A stretch of 64,000 bases of DNA from Acidovorax sp. (GTDB lineage Bacteria > Pseudomonadota > Gammaproteobacteria > Burkholderiales > Burkholderiaceae_C), in NCBI RefSeq assembly GCF_021287135.1, contig NZ_JAJTBB010000006.1:1-64000 (forward strand). The letters run 5' to 3'. Under the pieces are notes generated by a model. The model saw nothing but the letters and a program-made list of their open reading frames with translations. It made no database searches and was not told where the DNA came from. Positions 24,833-33,592 of this stretch are shown here, piece by piece. The translations under genes were made by a program, and so were the position numbers. Numbering within the stretch: position 1 is the stretch's first letter; every line of letters starts with the position of its first letter.

Positions 24833-26902
24833 GTGCGAACGCTCCCCTTCCCCCTCCGTACCGCCGGCGCACGCGCCCCCGCCCTGCCAGTTTGCCGGGC
24901 CCTGCCGCGGGGGCACTGGCGGCGGCAGGCCGCCCTGGCGTGGCTGTGCGCCGCCGCCACGCACGCCAGCGCCCAGGCGGACATGGCCCAGCTGCCGCTG
25001 GAGCAGCTCATGCAGATGGAGGTCACCACCGCCAGCCGCTACGCGCAAACGGCCCTGGAGGCGCCAGCCGTGGTCAGCGTGGTCACTGCCGAAGACATCC
25101 GCCTCTTCGGCTACCGCACGCTGGCCGAGGTGCTGGGCAGCATGCGCGGGCTGTATGTCTCCTACGACCGCTCCTACCACTACCTGGGCAACCGCGGATT
25201 TGCCACGCCGGGGGACTACAACACGCGCGTGCTGCTACTGGTCAACGGCGTGCGCTTCAATGACAACCTCTACGACCAGGCGACCATCGGCACGGATTTC
25301 CCGCTGGACCTGGACCTGGTGGAGCGGGTGGAGTTCGTGCCCGGCCCCGGCTCGGCCGTGTACGGCGCCAATGCGTTCTTCGGCGTGATCAACGTCATCA
25401 CCCGCGACGGCCGGCAGCTGCCCGGGCCGCAGGTGAGCGTGGAAGCCGGCAGCCATGGCAGGGCCAAAGGCCGGTTCTCGCTGGGCACGGTGGACGCCGC
25501 GGGCGGCGACTGGCTGCTGGCCCTCACGCGGTCCAGCAGCCGGGGCGCCGACCAGTACTACGCTGCGTACGACACGCCAGAGAGCAACCAAGGCATCGCG
25601 CAGCGCCTGGATTTCGACCGCAGCACCCAGCTGTTTGCCCGCATGCGGCGCGACGGCCTGAGCGTGACCCTGGCCCACGGGGAACGCACCAAGGGCACGC
25701 CCACCGCTGCGTTCTCCCAGGCGTTCAACGACCCCCGCTCGCGGTACATCGACACCACCACGCGGCTGGCCGCCGAGATCACGCGCGAGCTGCAGCCGTC
25801 GCTGTCCTTCACCGGGCGCCTGCACGCGGGGCGGTACCGGTTTGACGGCGACTACGTGTACGACTACCCGCCGCTGACGCTCAACCGCGACGTCGGCGCG
25901 GGCCAGTGGTGGGGCACGGAGCTGCAGTGGATCAGCACGGCGCTGGCGCGCCACAAGCTCGCCTGGGGCGTGGATTACCGGCGCGACACCGGCATTCGCC
26001 AGCTCAACTTCGACGTGGAGCCCGCGGCGCAGTACCTCGACAGCCGCCGCACCGGCAGCGCCGTGGGCCTGTACGTGCAGGATGAGTTTGCGCTGGCTCC
26101 CACCCTCACGCTGCACACCGGCCTGCGCTGGGGCAAGCAGTCGGGCAGCGCGGGCAGCGTGCACCCCCGGCTGGGGCTGGTGTACTGGTGGAACCCGTCC
26201 ACCGTCCTCAAGCTGCTGCACGGCACCGCCTACCGCCCGCCCAACGCCTACGAACGGGATTACGCCGTGGACCTGCCGGGCGGCATTCTCACCACCCCCG
26301 GCCTGCGCCCGGAGAAGGTGCGCACCACCGAGATCGCGCTGGAACATTCGCCCACGGGCACCACGCGCATGCTGGTGACGGCGTTCCGCTCGCAGGTGAC
26401 GGACCTGCTGTCGCTGGGCGATGCGGCGGCGCCGGACCGGCTGGTGTTCAGCAATGCGCGCGGGGTTCAGGTGCATGGGGTGGAAGCCGAGGTGGAGCAG
26501 CGCTGGCAGCACGGCGCCCGGCTGCGCCTGGCCTGGGGCTGGCAGCACGCGCGGGACGCGAACGCCAGCGCGCCACCCCTGACCAATGCCCCCCGGCAGC
26601 TGCTGAAGCTGCAGTGGTCCGACACCTTGCGCCTGGGCACAGCCGGCCCGCAAGCGCCCGCGCAGTACGCGGTGGAAGCCATTGGCGTGGCCGCGCGCGA
26701 GACGCTGTCCTACGCGCGCCTGCCGGGGTACATCGTCACCAACCTCGTCTACAGCCGGCGCATCGCGGACGTGGACCTGTCGCTGGGTGTGTACAACCTG
26801 TTCAACCGCCGGTATGCGGACCCGGCGTCCTACGAGATCCGCGAGGACGCGATCCGCCAGGACGGGCGCACCTACCGGCTCAAGCTCACTTACGCCTTCT
26901 GA
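24833..26902 (+). CDS. TonB-dependent outer-membrane receptor
   Basis: This 689-residue receptor has an N-terminal region with a signal peptide that appears long and arginine-rich (ending CAAATHASAQ). A plug domain follows: VTTASRYAQTALEAPAVVSV, TAEDIRLFGYRTLAEVLGSM, then VEFVPGPGSAVYGANAFFGV with the conserved VPGPGSAVYGANA. The beta-barrel ends GRTYRLKLTYAF, with a terminal Phe as expected. There is no N-terminal signalling extension. I chose the GTG at 24833 (CCAGGG upstream); an in-frame TTG at 24767 is possible. It is the first gene of an operon with YfiR and a c-di-GMP enzyme. Confidence 0.9.
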   Translation: MRTLPFPLRTAGARAPALPVCRALPRGHWRRQAALAWLCAAATHASAQADMAQLPLEQLMQMEVTTASRYAQTALEAPAVVSVVTAEDIRLFGYRTLAEVLGSMRGLYVSYDRSYHYLGNRGFATPGDYNTRVLLLVNGVRFNDNLYDQATIGTDFPLDLDLVERVEFVPGPGSAVYGANAFFGVINVITRDGRQLPGPQVSVEAGSHGRAKGRFSLGTVDAAGGDWLLALTRSSSRGADQYYAAYDTPESNQGIAQRLDFDRSTQLFARMRRDGLSVTLAHGERTKGTPTAAFSQAFNDPRSRYIDTTTRLAAEITRELQPSLSFTGRLHAGRYRFDGDYVYDYPPLTLNRDVGAGQWWGTELQWISTALARHKLAWGVDYRRDTGIRQLNFDVEPAAQYLDSRRTGSAVGLYVQDEFALAPTLTLHTGLRWGKQSGSAGSVHPRLGLVYWWNPSTVLKLLHGTAYRPPNAYERDYAVDLPGGILTTPGLRPEKVRTTEIALEHSPTGTTRMLVTAFRSQVTDLLSLGDAAAPDRLVFSNARGVQVHGVEAEVEQRWQHGARLRLAWGWQHARDANASAPPLTNAPRQLLKLQWSDTLRLGTAGPQAPAQYAVEAIGVAARETLSYARLPGYIVTNLVYSRRIADVDLSLGVYNLFNRRYADPASYEIREDAIRQDGRTYRLKLTYAF

Positions 26903-26910
26903 GAATCCTG

Positions 26911-27456
26911 ATGGCCCGCGCCCTGCGTTTGCCCAACCTGCTGTGGAGCAGCCTGTGGCTGCTGTGCTGCAGCGGCGGTGCGGCGCAGGCGGCCGGGCCG
27001 GTGGAGGAACCTGATCTCAAGGCGGCGTACGTCTTCAACTTCATCCAGTTCGTGGAGTGGCCCGACAGCGCGGCGGCGCCCGAGGGCGAGTGGCCCGTGT
27101 GCGTGTCGCCGTTCAGCCCGCTCAAGCGCGCGCTGGCCGCGCTGGAAGGCCGCCCCGTGCGCAAGGGCCGCGTCCTGCGGGTGCGCCTGCTGGAGCCCGG
27201 CGATCTGCGGCAGTGCCGCGTGCTCGTCCTGAACGGCCCGGAGACGGAGCCGGCGCTGCGCGCCCTGCGGGCGCTGCCCGCCGGGCACGGCATTCTGACC
27301 GTGGCCGACGAGGGCGTGGCGGACCACCCCGACATCGTGATTGCCCTGGGCCGCCAGGCCCAGCGCATCGTGTTCGCAGTGAACACCGACGCAGCCGGCC
27401 GGGCGGGGCTGACCGTCAGCTCGCGCCTGTTGCGCCTGGCCAAGGCGGCGCCATGA
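26911..27456 (+). CDS. YfiR-family periplasmic regulator
   Basis: This 181-residue protein has an N-terminal Sec signal (LLWSSLWLLCCSGGAAQAAG) and the YfiR (DUF4154) pattern: EEPDLKAAYVFNFIQFVEWP, then CVSPFSPLKRALAALEGRPV, then LRQCRVLVLNG and GHGILTVADE. In Pseudomonas, YfiR sits in the periplasm and represses the diguanylate cyclase YfiN. Here it starts 8 bp after the receptor gene, and its stop overlaps the start of the CHASE8-GGDEF-EAL gene (ATGA). The gene order argues for the same regulatory partnership. Confidence 0.88.
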   Translation: MARALRLPNLLWSSLWLLCCSGGAAQAAGPVEEPDLKAAYVFNFIQFVEWPDSAAAPEGEWPVCVSPFSPLKRALAALEGRPVRKGRVLRVRLLEPGDLRQCRVLVLNGPETEPALRALRALPAGHGILTVADEGVADHPDIVIALGRQAQRIVFAVNTDAAGRAGLTVSSRLLRLAKAAP

Positions 27457-29414
27457 ACCCGCAGCGCTCCGCCACCGCCACCCCCACGGTCCCCGAGGAC
27501 GGGCCGGAGCCCCGGCAGGCGCCGCCACTGCTGCTGTCGTCGCGGCTGGTGGTCACCGGCATCCTCGCGGCGGGCCTGGCGTTGCTGACGGTGGTGCTGG
27601 CGCTCACCGGGCTGGACTACTGGAGCACCCGCCAGTCGATGCTGGAGGACAGCCGGGTGGAGGCCGCCATCGTGGCCGACAACCTCTCGGCCGCGGTGGT
27701 GTTCCGCGATGCGCGGGCGGCTGGCGAAATGCTGGCCGCGCTCAAGGCCGCCCCGCTGGTGCTGGGTGCGGGCGTGTACGACGCCGACGGCCTCCTGCTG
27801 GCCCACTACACCCGCGAGACGGGCCAGCGCTTTGCCCCCACGCTGGCGGACACCGGCCTGCAGCCGGCCAGCGAGCGCGCCGGCCTGCGCGTGCTGGAGA
27901 TCGCCCGGCCGGTGGAGATGGCGGGCGTGGCGTCGGGCACGCTGTACTTCCGCAAGTCGATGCGCGCGGTGTACTCGCGCCTGCTGGTGCGCTTTGTCGG
28001 CGCATTGCTGATCGCCGGCTGCACCATGGCCATGGCAGTGGCCCTGGTGCTGCGCAGCCGCGCGGCCGTGCGCCATGCGGAAAACCGCCTGCACGCGCTG
28101 GCGCACACCGACGCGGTGACGGGCACGGGCAACCGGCATGCCTTCAACGAGCGCCTGGCCGCCGAGATTGCGCGCGCCCAGGCCCTGGGCACGCACCTGG
28201 CGCTGGTGTACATCGACCTGGACAATTTCAAGACCCTCAACGACACCTTCGGCCACGCCGCCGGCGACGGGCTGCTGCGCCAGGTGGCGCGGCGGCTGCA
28301 GTCGGCGCTGCGCACCAGCGATGCCCTCTCGCGCGTGGGCGGCGACGAGTTCGCCGTGGTGCTGCGGCTGGACATGGACGACGCCGGGCTGCACCGCTAC
28401 GGGCAACGGATCGTGGGCACTTTTCGCGAACCCTTCCTGGAACTGGGCCAGCAGCTGACGATGACCTGCAGCGCGGGCATCGCCACCTTTCCCGCCGACG
28501 CCGCAGACATGGACAGCCTGGTCAGCAATGCAGACACCGCCATGTACCGCGCCAAGGAGATGGGCAAGAACCGCTGTGTGCGTTTTGAAGCGTCCATGAA
28601 CCAGGCCGTGGTGCGGCGCCAGGCCATCGAGCAGGCGCTGCGCGGGGCCCTGCAGGAGGGCGAAGGGCTGTCGATGCACTACCAGCCGCTGTTTGCCGCG
28701 GCCGACCGCGCCCTGGTGGGGGCCGAGGCACTGCTGCGCTGGACGCACCCGGAGCTGGGCCAGGTCTCGCCGCTGGAGGCCGTGATGGCGGCCGAGGACT
28801 GCGGGCTGATCGTGCCGCTGGGCTACTGGGTGCTGCGCACCGCCTGCCGCGACGCCGTGCGGTTCCAGGCGCACGGCCCGCTGCGGGTGTCGGTCAACAT
28901 CTCGGCCCGGCAGCTGGGCGACCCGCAGTTCCTGGAGCGGGTGATGGACATCCTGCGCGAAGAGCAGCTGCCCGCGCAGCAGCTGGAGATCGAACTCACC
29001 GAAACCGTGCTGATGGAGAACGTGGAGGCCGGCGCGCATGTCTTGCACCGCCTGAGCCAGCTGGGCATCCACCTGGCCATCGACGATTTCGGCACCGGCT
29101 ATTCGTCCATGGGCTATCTGCGCCAGCTGCCCGTGCGGCGGCTGAAGATCGACCGCAGCTTCGTCAAGGACCTGCCCGCGCACGAGCACAGCCGCACCAT
29201 CGTCACGGCCGTGGTGGCGCTGGCCCACGGGCTGGGGCTGCAGATCACGGCCGAAGGCGTGGAAACGCCAGAGCAGGCGGACTACCTGGTGCGCCAGGGG
29301 TGCGATGTGCTGCAAGGCTACCTGCTGGCGCGGCCCATGCCGGCCGCGCAGCTGCAAGCCCTGCTGGCGGGTGGCACCCCCGGCGCTGCGGCGGGCGCCC
29401 TTCAGGCGCCTTGA
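27453..29414 (+). CDS. CHASE8-GGDEF-EAL c-di-GMP enzyme (YfiN/TpbB-like with added EAL)
   Basis: This 653-residue inner-membrane enzyme has a first membrane helix at about 31-53 and a periplasmic CHASE8-like domain (EDSRVEAAIVADNLSAAVVF, then ALKAAPLVLGAGVYDADGLL). A second helix follows (FVGALLIAGCTMAMAVALVL), then a GGDEF domain with intact active site SRVGGDEFAVV. The EAL domain keeps its key residues (GAEALLRW, ELTETVLME, DDFGTGYSS, AEGVETPEQ). YfiN itself has no EAL domain, so this protein may both make and degrade c-di-GMP. It is the third gene of the TonB-YfiR operon, and its 3' end overlaps the converging YciI gene by 13 bp. Confidence 0.9.
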   Translation: MNPQRSATATPTVPEDGPEPRQAPPLLLSSRLVVTGILAAGLALLTVVLALTGLDYWSTRQSMLEDSRVEAAIVADNLSAAVVFRDARAAGEMLAALKAAPLVLGAGVYDADGLLLAHYTRETGQRFAPTLADTGLQPASERAGLRVLEIARPVEMAGVASGTLYFRKSMRAVYSRLLVRFVGALLIAGCTMAMAVALVLRSRAAVRHAENRLHALAHTDAVTGTGNRHAFNERLAAEIARAQALGTHLALVYIDLDNFKTLNDTFGHAAGDGLLRQVARRLQSALRTSDALSRVGGDEFAVVLRLDMDDAGLHRYGQRIVGTFREPFLELGQQLTMTCSAGIATFPADAADMDSLVSNADTAMYRAKEMGKNRCVRFEASMNQAVVRRQAIEQALRGALQEGEGLSMHYQPLFAAADRALVGAEALLRWTHPELGQVSPLEAVMAAEDCGLIVPLGYWVLRTACRDAVRFQAHGPLRVSVNISARQLGDPQFLERVMDILREEQLPAQQLEIELTETVLMENVEAGAHVLHRLSQLGIHLAIDDFGTGYSSMGYLRQLPVRRLKIDRSFVKDLPAHEHSRTIVTAVVALAHGLGLQITAEGVETPEQADYLVRQGCDVLQGYLLARPMPAAQLQALLAGGTPGAAAGALQAP

Positions 29415-29761
29415 TAGCAGGGCGCCACTTCGCGCACCTCCACCGTGGCCCACTCGGCGGCCGGGCATTCGCGGGCCAGGGCCACGGCCTCGTCGCGGGT
29501 GGCGCAGTCCACCAGGAAGAAGCCGCCCACCATCTCCTTGGTTTCGGCAAAGGGCCCGTCCACCATGCGGGCCGCGCCGTCGCGCACCTGCAAGCGCACG
29601 GCCTGCTCGGTGGACGCCAGCGACTCGGTGGCCAGCAGCAGGCCGCGCGCCTTGAGGCCGTCGCCAAACCGCAGCATGCGCGCATACGCCTCCTGCCCGC
29701 CGGCCAGGCCCCGCTCGGCCCGCTGGCCGGGGGGTTCCATGATGAGCAGCATGTAGGGCAT
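29402..29761 (-). CDS. YciI family (DGPF-type) protein
   Basis: This 119-residue YCII-domain protein starts MPYMLLIMEPPGQR and contains MVDGPFAETKEMVGGF. It closely resembles the YciI gene beside the ECF42 sigma factor 7 kb upstream in pattern, but stands alone. AGGAGA precedes the ATG at 29761. It may be a second member of the same ECF42 regulon. That is inference from family association, not from a shared promoter I could identify. Confidence 0.85.
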   Translation of the reverse strand: MPYMLLIMEPPGQRAERGLAGGQEAYARMLRFGDGLKARGLLLATESLASTEQAVRLQVRDGAARMVDGPFAETKEMVGGFFLVDCATRDEAVALARECPAAEWATVEVREVAPCYQGA

Positions 29762-29875
29762 CGGAGTCTCCTGAACGAAGCGAGGGCAGGGCGCGCTGGC
29801 CGGCTGAAGCGGCGCGAAAGCGGCCATGCTACCAGCGGCCATGCCCCTGCACCGCCACGTCATCGGGGCTTTTCA

Positions 29876-29943
29876 TCGCTATATATTTCATAGCTGCTTG
29901 CGCTCATCCAGAAAGCGCTGGAGCCACTTTTCATTGAAATTCT
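29876..29943 (+). repeat. Interspersed double-hairpin repeat, copy 3
   Basis: TCGCTATATATTTCATAG is followed by CTGCTTGCGCTC, AAAGCGCTGGAGCC and ATTGAAATTCTTG. It lies directly upstream of the putative leuA leader ORF. Confidence 0.85.
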
Positions 29944-29981
29944 TGCGCGCTGCAGCAAGCCTGTGCTATCTTTGCTCCCCT

Positions 29982-30068
29982 ATGCAACGCAGCATGCTCC
30001 TATCCACCCTATCGCTAGGCCTAGTGCCTGGCCGGGGTCTGCCTGCGTTCGCCACCCTGGTTGCCTGA
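29982..30068 (+). CDS. Putative leuA leader peptide (leucine-codon attenuator ORF)
   Basis: This 28-codon ORF begins MQRSMLLSTLSLGLVP. It has seven Leu codons, four of them CTA (within nine codons of each other), although CTA is very rare in the surrounding high-GC genes. The stop is at 30068, 166 bp before leuA. A short leader rich in rare Leu codons upstream of 2-isopropylmalate synthase is the classical layout for transcription attenuation by leucyl-tRNA charging. No ribosome-binding site stronger than a weak purine stretch is visible. The peptide is not expected to have a function beyond translation. Confidence 0.6.
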   Translation: MQRSMLLSTLSLGLVPGRGLPAFATLVA

Positions 30069-30082
30069 CCCGTTCAGCGCAA

Positions 30083-30166
30083 CCCCTGATCTCCCCCTGA
30101 CCCCGGCCCGCGAACCAGCCTTTGCACACGCAAAGGGCTGCAGGGGATGTCACACGTCTTGTTTTT
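30083..30166 (+). promoter_or_regulatory. Possible leuA attenuator structures
   Basis: Between the leader ORF and leuA lie several mutually exclusive pairings. CCCCTG (30083-30088 or 30094-30099) can pair with CAGGGG (30141-30146). CCTTTGC/GCAAAGG (30119-30136) forms an inner hairpin. A small GATGT/ACGTC hairpin (30146-30158) is followed by TTGTTTTTC. The last could be the terminator and the others the antiterminator or pause forms. The assignment is tentative because I could not fold it by computation. Confidence 0.4.
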
Positions 30167-30234
30167 CATTTCGTTGTTGACCCGCGGTGCGCACCCCTGT
30201 TGCGCGCGCACTGCACCGTTCGTGGAGCCTTCTC

Positions 30235-31926
30235 ATGATTGCCAAGCCCGCCACCAAGTACCAACCCATCGCCCCGGTCGCCTTGCCCGACCGCCAATGG
30301 CCCACCCGCAGCATCACCCGCGCGCCCGTGTGGCTCTCCACCGATTTGCGCGACGGCAACCAGGCGCTGTTCGAGCCGATGAACGGCGAGCGCAAGATGA
30401 AGCTCTTTGCCGAGCTGGTGCGCATCGGCTTCAAGGAGATCGAGGTCGGCTTCCCGGCCGCGTCGCAGACCGACTTTGACTTTGTGCGCCGCCTCATCGA
30501 CGAGCACCTGATCCCCGACGACGTGACCATCATGGTCATGACCCAGTCGCGTGAAGACCTGATCGCGCGCACCGTGGAAGCCGTGAAGGGCGCGCCGCGC
30601 GCCATCGTGCACCTGTACAACGCCACCGCGCCCGCGTGGCGGCGCATCGTGTTCGGCATGAACGTGACGCAGGTGATGCAGCTCATCAGCCACCACGTGG
30701 GGTACCTCAAGCAGCTCACCGACGCACAGCCCGCCACGCAGTGGACCTTGCAGTACTCGCCCGAGACCTTCAGCGCCACCGAACTCAGCGTCTCACTCAA
30801 GGCCTGCCAGACGGCGATTGCCGCGTGGAGCGCCGGCCCCGGCCGCCCCATCATCATCAACCTGCCCACCACGGTGGAGAACGCCACGCCCAACGTGTTT
30901 GCCGACCAGATCGAGTGGATGGACCGGCACCTCAGCCCGCGCGAGCACATCGTGCTCTCGGTGCACCCGCACAATGACCGCGGCACCGGCGTAGCGGCGG
31001 CAGAACTGGCCATGATGGCCGGTGCCGACCGCGTGGAAGGCTGCCTTTTCGGCAACGGCGAGCGCTGCGGCAACGTGGACATCGTGACCCTGGCGCTCAA
31101 CATGTACACGCAGGGCGTGCACCCGAACCTCGACTTCTCGGACATCACCTCGGTCGCGCGCATTGCTGAGGAATGCACCGCGCTGCCCGTGCACCCGCGC
31201 CACCCGTATGCGGGCGACCTGGTGTTCACCGCGTTCTCGGGCTCGCACCAGGACGCGATCAAGAAGGGCTTTGCCGCGCAGGACCCGAACGCACTGTGGG
31301 AAGTGCCTTATTTGCCCATCGACCCGGCGGACCTGGGCCGCACCTACGACAGCGTGATCCGCGTGAACAGCCAGTCGGGCAAAGGCGGCATCGCCTTCTT
31401 GCTGGAGCGCGAACACGGCGTGGTGATGCCGCGCCGCATGCAGGTCGAATTCAGCGCCGTGGTGCAGCGCCAGACCGACACGAGCGAGGGCGAGATGACG
31501 GGCGACGCGCTGTGGGCACTGTTCCAGACCACCTACCTGCGCGCCCCCGCGCACGCCGCCATCACCTGCCACAGCCACCGCATCGACGACGACGGCCAGG
31601 GCATCGAGCTGGACGTGACCATCGACGGCACGCGCCAGACCTTGCGCGGCCAGGGCAACGGCCCCATCGCCGCCACGGTGGACGCGCTGGGCCTGCCGCT
31701 GCGCGTGGACCACTATGAAGAGCGCGCCACCGGCACCGGCGCCCACGCCCAGGCACTGGCCATCGTGGAAGCCGCGATGGACGGCGTGGCCGGCGCCACC
31801 TTCGGCGCAGGAAGCAGCCACAACATCGTGACGGCCTCGGTGCAAGCCATCGTGAGCGTGGCAAACCGGCTGATGGCACGGCGAGGCAGAGCGCAGACAT
31901 CAAAAACCATAGCTGCCAGCGCTTGA
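30235..31926 (+). CDS. leuA: 2-isopropylmalate synthase
   Basis: This 563-residue enzyme is of the long LeuA type, with a distinct C-terminal extension. The catalytic TIM barrel has [15 protein letters not shown] (DLRDGNQ at 37-43) and the metal-binding motif HPHNDRGTG, followed by the [10 protein letters not shown] segment. The C-terminal regulatory domain for leucine feedback has [20 protein letters not shown], with [14 protein letters not shown] and [16 protein letters not shown]. It condenses acetyl-CoA with 2-oxoisovalerate, the first step to leucine. The start is the ATG at 30235. The last residues (SKTIAASA) and the stop codon come from a repeat element. Confidence 0.95.
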   Translation: MIAKPATKYQPIAPVALPDRQWPTRSITRAPVWLSTDLRDGNQALFEPMNGERKMKLFAELVRIGFKEIEVGFPAASQTDFDFVRRLIDEHLIPDDVTIMVMTQSREDLIARTVEAVKGAPRAIVHLYNATAPAWRRIVFGMNVTQVMQLISHHVGYLKQLTDAQPATQWTLQYSPETFSATELSVSLKACQTAIAAWSAGPGRPIIINLPTTVENATPNVFADQIEWMDRHLSPREHIVLSVHPHNDRGTGVAAAELAMMAGADRVEGCLFGNGERCGNVDIVTLALNMYTQGVHPNLDFSDITSVARIAEECTALPVHPRHPYAGDLVFTAFSGSHQDAIKKGFAAQDPNALWEVPYLPIDPADLGRTYDSVIRVNSQSGKGGIAFLLEREHGVVMPRRMQVEFSAVVQRQTDTSEGEMTGDALWALFQTTYLRAPAHAAITCHSHRIDDDGQGIELDVTIDGTRQTLRGQGNGPIAATVDALGLPLRVDHYEERATGTGAHAQALAIVEAAMDGVAGATFGAGSSHNIVTASVQAIVSVANRLMARRGRAQTSKTIAASA

Positions 31927-31965
31927 TGGCTAATCGCTAGAGGCCGATTTGGCTATGAATCCAAG
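31902..31965 (+). repeat. Interspersed double-hairpin repeat, copy 4
   Basis: The copy reads AAAAACCATAGCTGCCAGCG, GCTTGATGGC, TAATCGCTAGAGGC and CGATTTGGC. The left part encodes the final codons of leuA, and the stop (31924-31926) sits between the two arms of the second hairpin. Confidence 0.85.
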
Positions 31966-32029
31966 GTGACGCACTCTGGCGTGGCAGACTCGCTGTTTTC
32001 CCCTCAAGAACGCAGCGAACTGCCACCCC

Positions 32030-33592
32030 ATGCTCACTGGTGAACTCCGCAACAAGGTCGATCAAGTCTGGAACGCCTTCTGGTCCGGCGGCATCGCCAA
32101 CCCCATTGAAGTCATAGAGCAGATCACCTACCTGCTTTTTCTGCGCGCGCTCGACAGCGACCAGACCCGCGAAGACAACAAGGCCCTGCGCCTCAAGACC
32201 CAGCCCGTGCACCTGATCCCCGCGGGCACCGATGCGCAAGGCCGCGCGCACGACGCCATGCGCTGGTCCCGCTTCAAGAACATGGCCCCGGCCGAGATGT
32301 TCGACGTGCTCAGCAACCAGGTCTTCCCCTTTCTGCGCGGCCTGCAAGCCTCGGGCGGCCCGGCGGCGGAGTCGGCCTTTGCGCACCACATGCGCGATGC
32401 CCGCTTCACCATCCCCACGCCCGGCCTGCTAGCCAAGGTGGTGGACTTGCTCGACACCATTCCGCTCGACGACCGCGATACCAAGGGCGACCTGTACGAA
32501 TACATGCTCGGCAAGATCGCCTCTGCCGGGCACAACGGCCAGTTCCGCACCCCGCGCCACATCATCGACTTGATGGTGGCCCTGACGGCCCCCACACCGC
32601 AAGACACCATTTGCGACCCGGCCAGCGGCACCTGCGGTTTCTTGGTCGCCGCGGGCGAATACCTGCGCCGCACCTACCCCGACATGCTGCGCGTGCCCGC
32701 GCAAAACAAGCACTTCCACAGCGGCATGTTCCACGGCTACGACTTCGACAACACCATGCTGCGCATCGGCAGCATGAACATGGTGCTGCACGGCGTGGAA
32801 CACCCCGCCATCGAATACCGCGACTCCCTCGCCGAAGGCGCGGCGGGCGACGCCGAGGCCTACAGCCTCATCCTGGCCAACCCGCCCTTTGCCGGCAGCC
32901 TGGACTACGAAAACACCGCCAAGGATTTGCAGCAAACCGTCAAAACCAAAAAGACCGAGCTGCTCTTTCTGGCCCTGTTTCTGCGCCTGCTCAAAACCGG
33001 CGGGCGGGCGGCGGTGATCGTGCCCGACGGCGTGCTCTTTGGCAGCAGCAAGGCCCACAAGGAACTGCGCCGCAAGCTGGTGGAAGAGCAAAAGCTCGAC
33101 GCCGTCATCAGCCTGCCCGGCGGCGTGTTCAAACCCTACGCGGGCGTCAGCACCGCCATCCTGCTCTTCACCAAAACCATGAGCGGCGGCACCGACCACG
33201 TGTGGTTCTACGACATGCAGGCCGACGGCTGGAGCCTGGACGACAAACGCCAGCCCCTGCTGGACGCAAGCCGTTTGGGCCTGCGGCCCAGCGCAGACAA
33301 GCACGAGCCGCTATCAGAAGCAGAGCACGCCAAAAACAACCTGCCCGATGTGCTCACCCGCTGGGCGCAGCGCAACGGCACCGAACGCGAGCGCCCCCGC
33401 ACCGCGCAAAGCTTTTGCGTGCCCAAGGCCGACATTGAGGCCAATGGGTACGACCTGAGCATCAACCGCTATAAGGAAGTGGTGCATGAGCAGGTGCAGC
33501 ACCGGGCGCCAGGGGAGATCTTGGCGGAGCTCCGGGCGCTGGAGGATGAGATTGCGCGGAGGATGGAGGTGTTGGAGGGGATGTTGAAGTGA
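32030..33592 (+). CDS. hsdM: Type I restriction-modification system methyltransferase subunit HsdM
   Basis: This 520-residue N6-adenine methyltransferase subunit has an N-terminal helical HsdM_N domain (ELRNKVDQVWNAFWSGG, then EVIEQITYLLFLRALD) and the S-adenosylmethionine motif DPASGTCGFL at 196-205. The catalytic motif IV NPPF is at 284-287, and the C-terminal part ends with a coiled segment that contacts HsdS. As part of HsdM2S it methylates the host recognition site, and with HsdR it cuts unmethylated DNA. Its stop overlaps the GTG start of hsdS by 4 bp (GTGA), so the two are coupled. It is the first gene of the locus. Confidence 0.93.
   Translation: MLTGELRNKVDQVWNAFWSGGIANPIEVIEQITYLLFLRALDSDQTREDNKALRLKTQPVHLIPAGTDAQGRAHDAMRWSRFKNMAPAEMFDVLSNQVFPFLRGLQASGGPAAESAFAHHMRDARFTIPTPGLLAKVVDLLDTIPLDDRDTKGDLYEYMLGKIASAGHNGQFRTPRHIIDLMVALTAPTPQDTICDPASGTCGFLVAAGEYLRRTYPDMLRVPAQNKHFHSGMFHGYDFDNTMLRIGSMNMVLHGVEHPAIEYRDSLAEGAAGDAEAYSLILANPPFAGSLDYENTAKDLQQTVKTKKTELLFLALFLRLLKTGGRAAVIVPDGVLFGSSKAHKELRRKLVEEQKLDAVISLPGGVFKPYAGVSTAILLFTKTMSGGTDHVWFYDMQADGWSLDDKRQPLLDASRLGLRPSADKHEPLSEAEHAKNNLPDVLTRWAQRNGTERERPRTAQSFCVPKADIEANGYDLSINRYKEVVHEQVQHRAPGEILAELRALEDEIARRMEVLEGMLK

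Noticed and set aside
30147..30479. Small open frame upstream of and overlapping leuA
   Set aside because: It is out of frame with leuA, with no similarity. The leuA ATG at 30235 explains the region.
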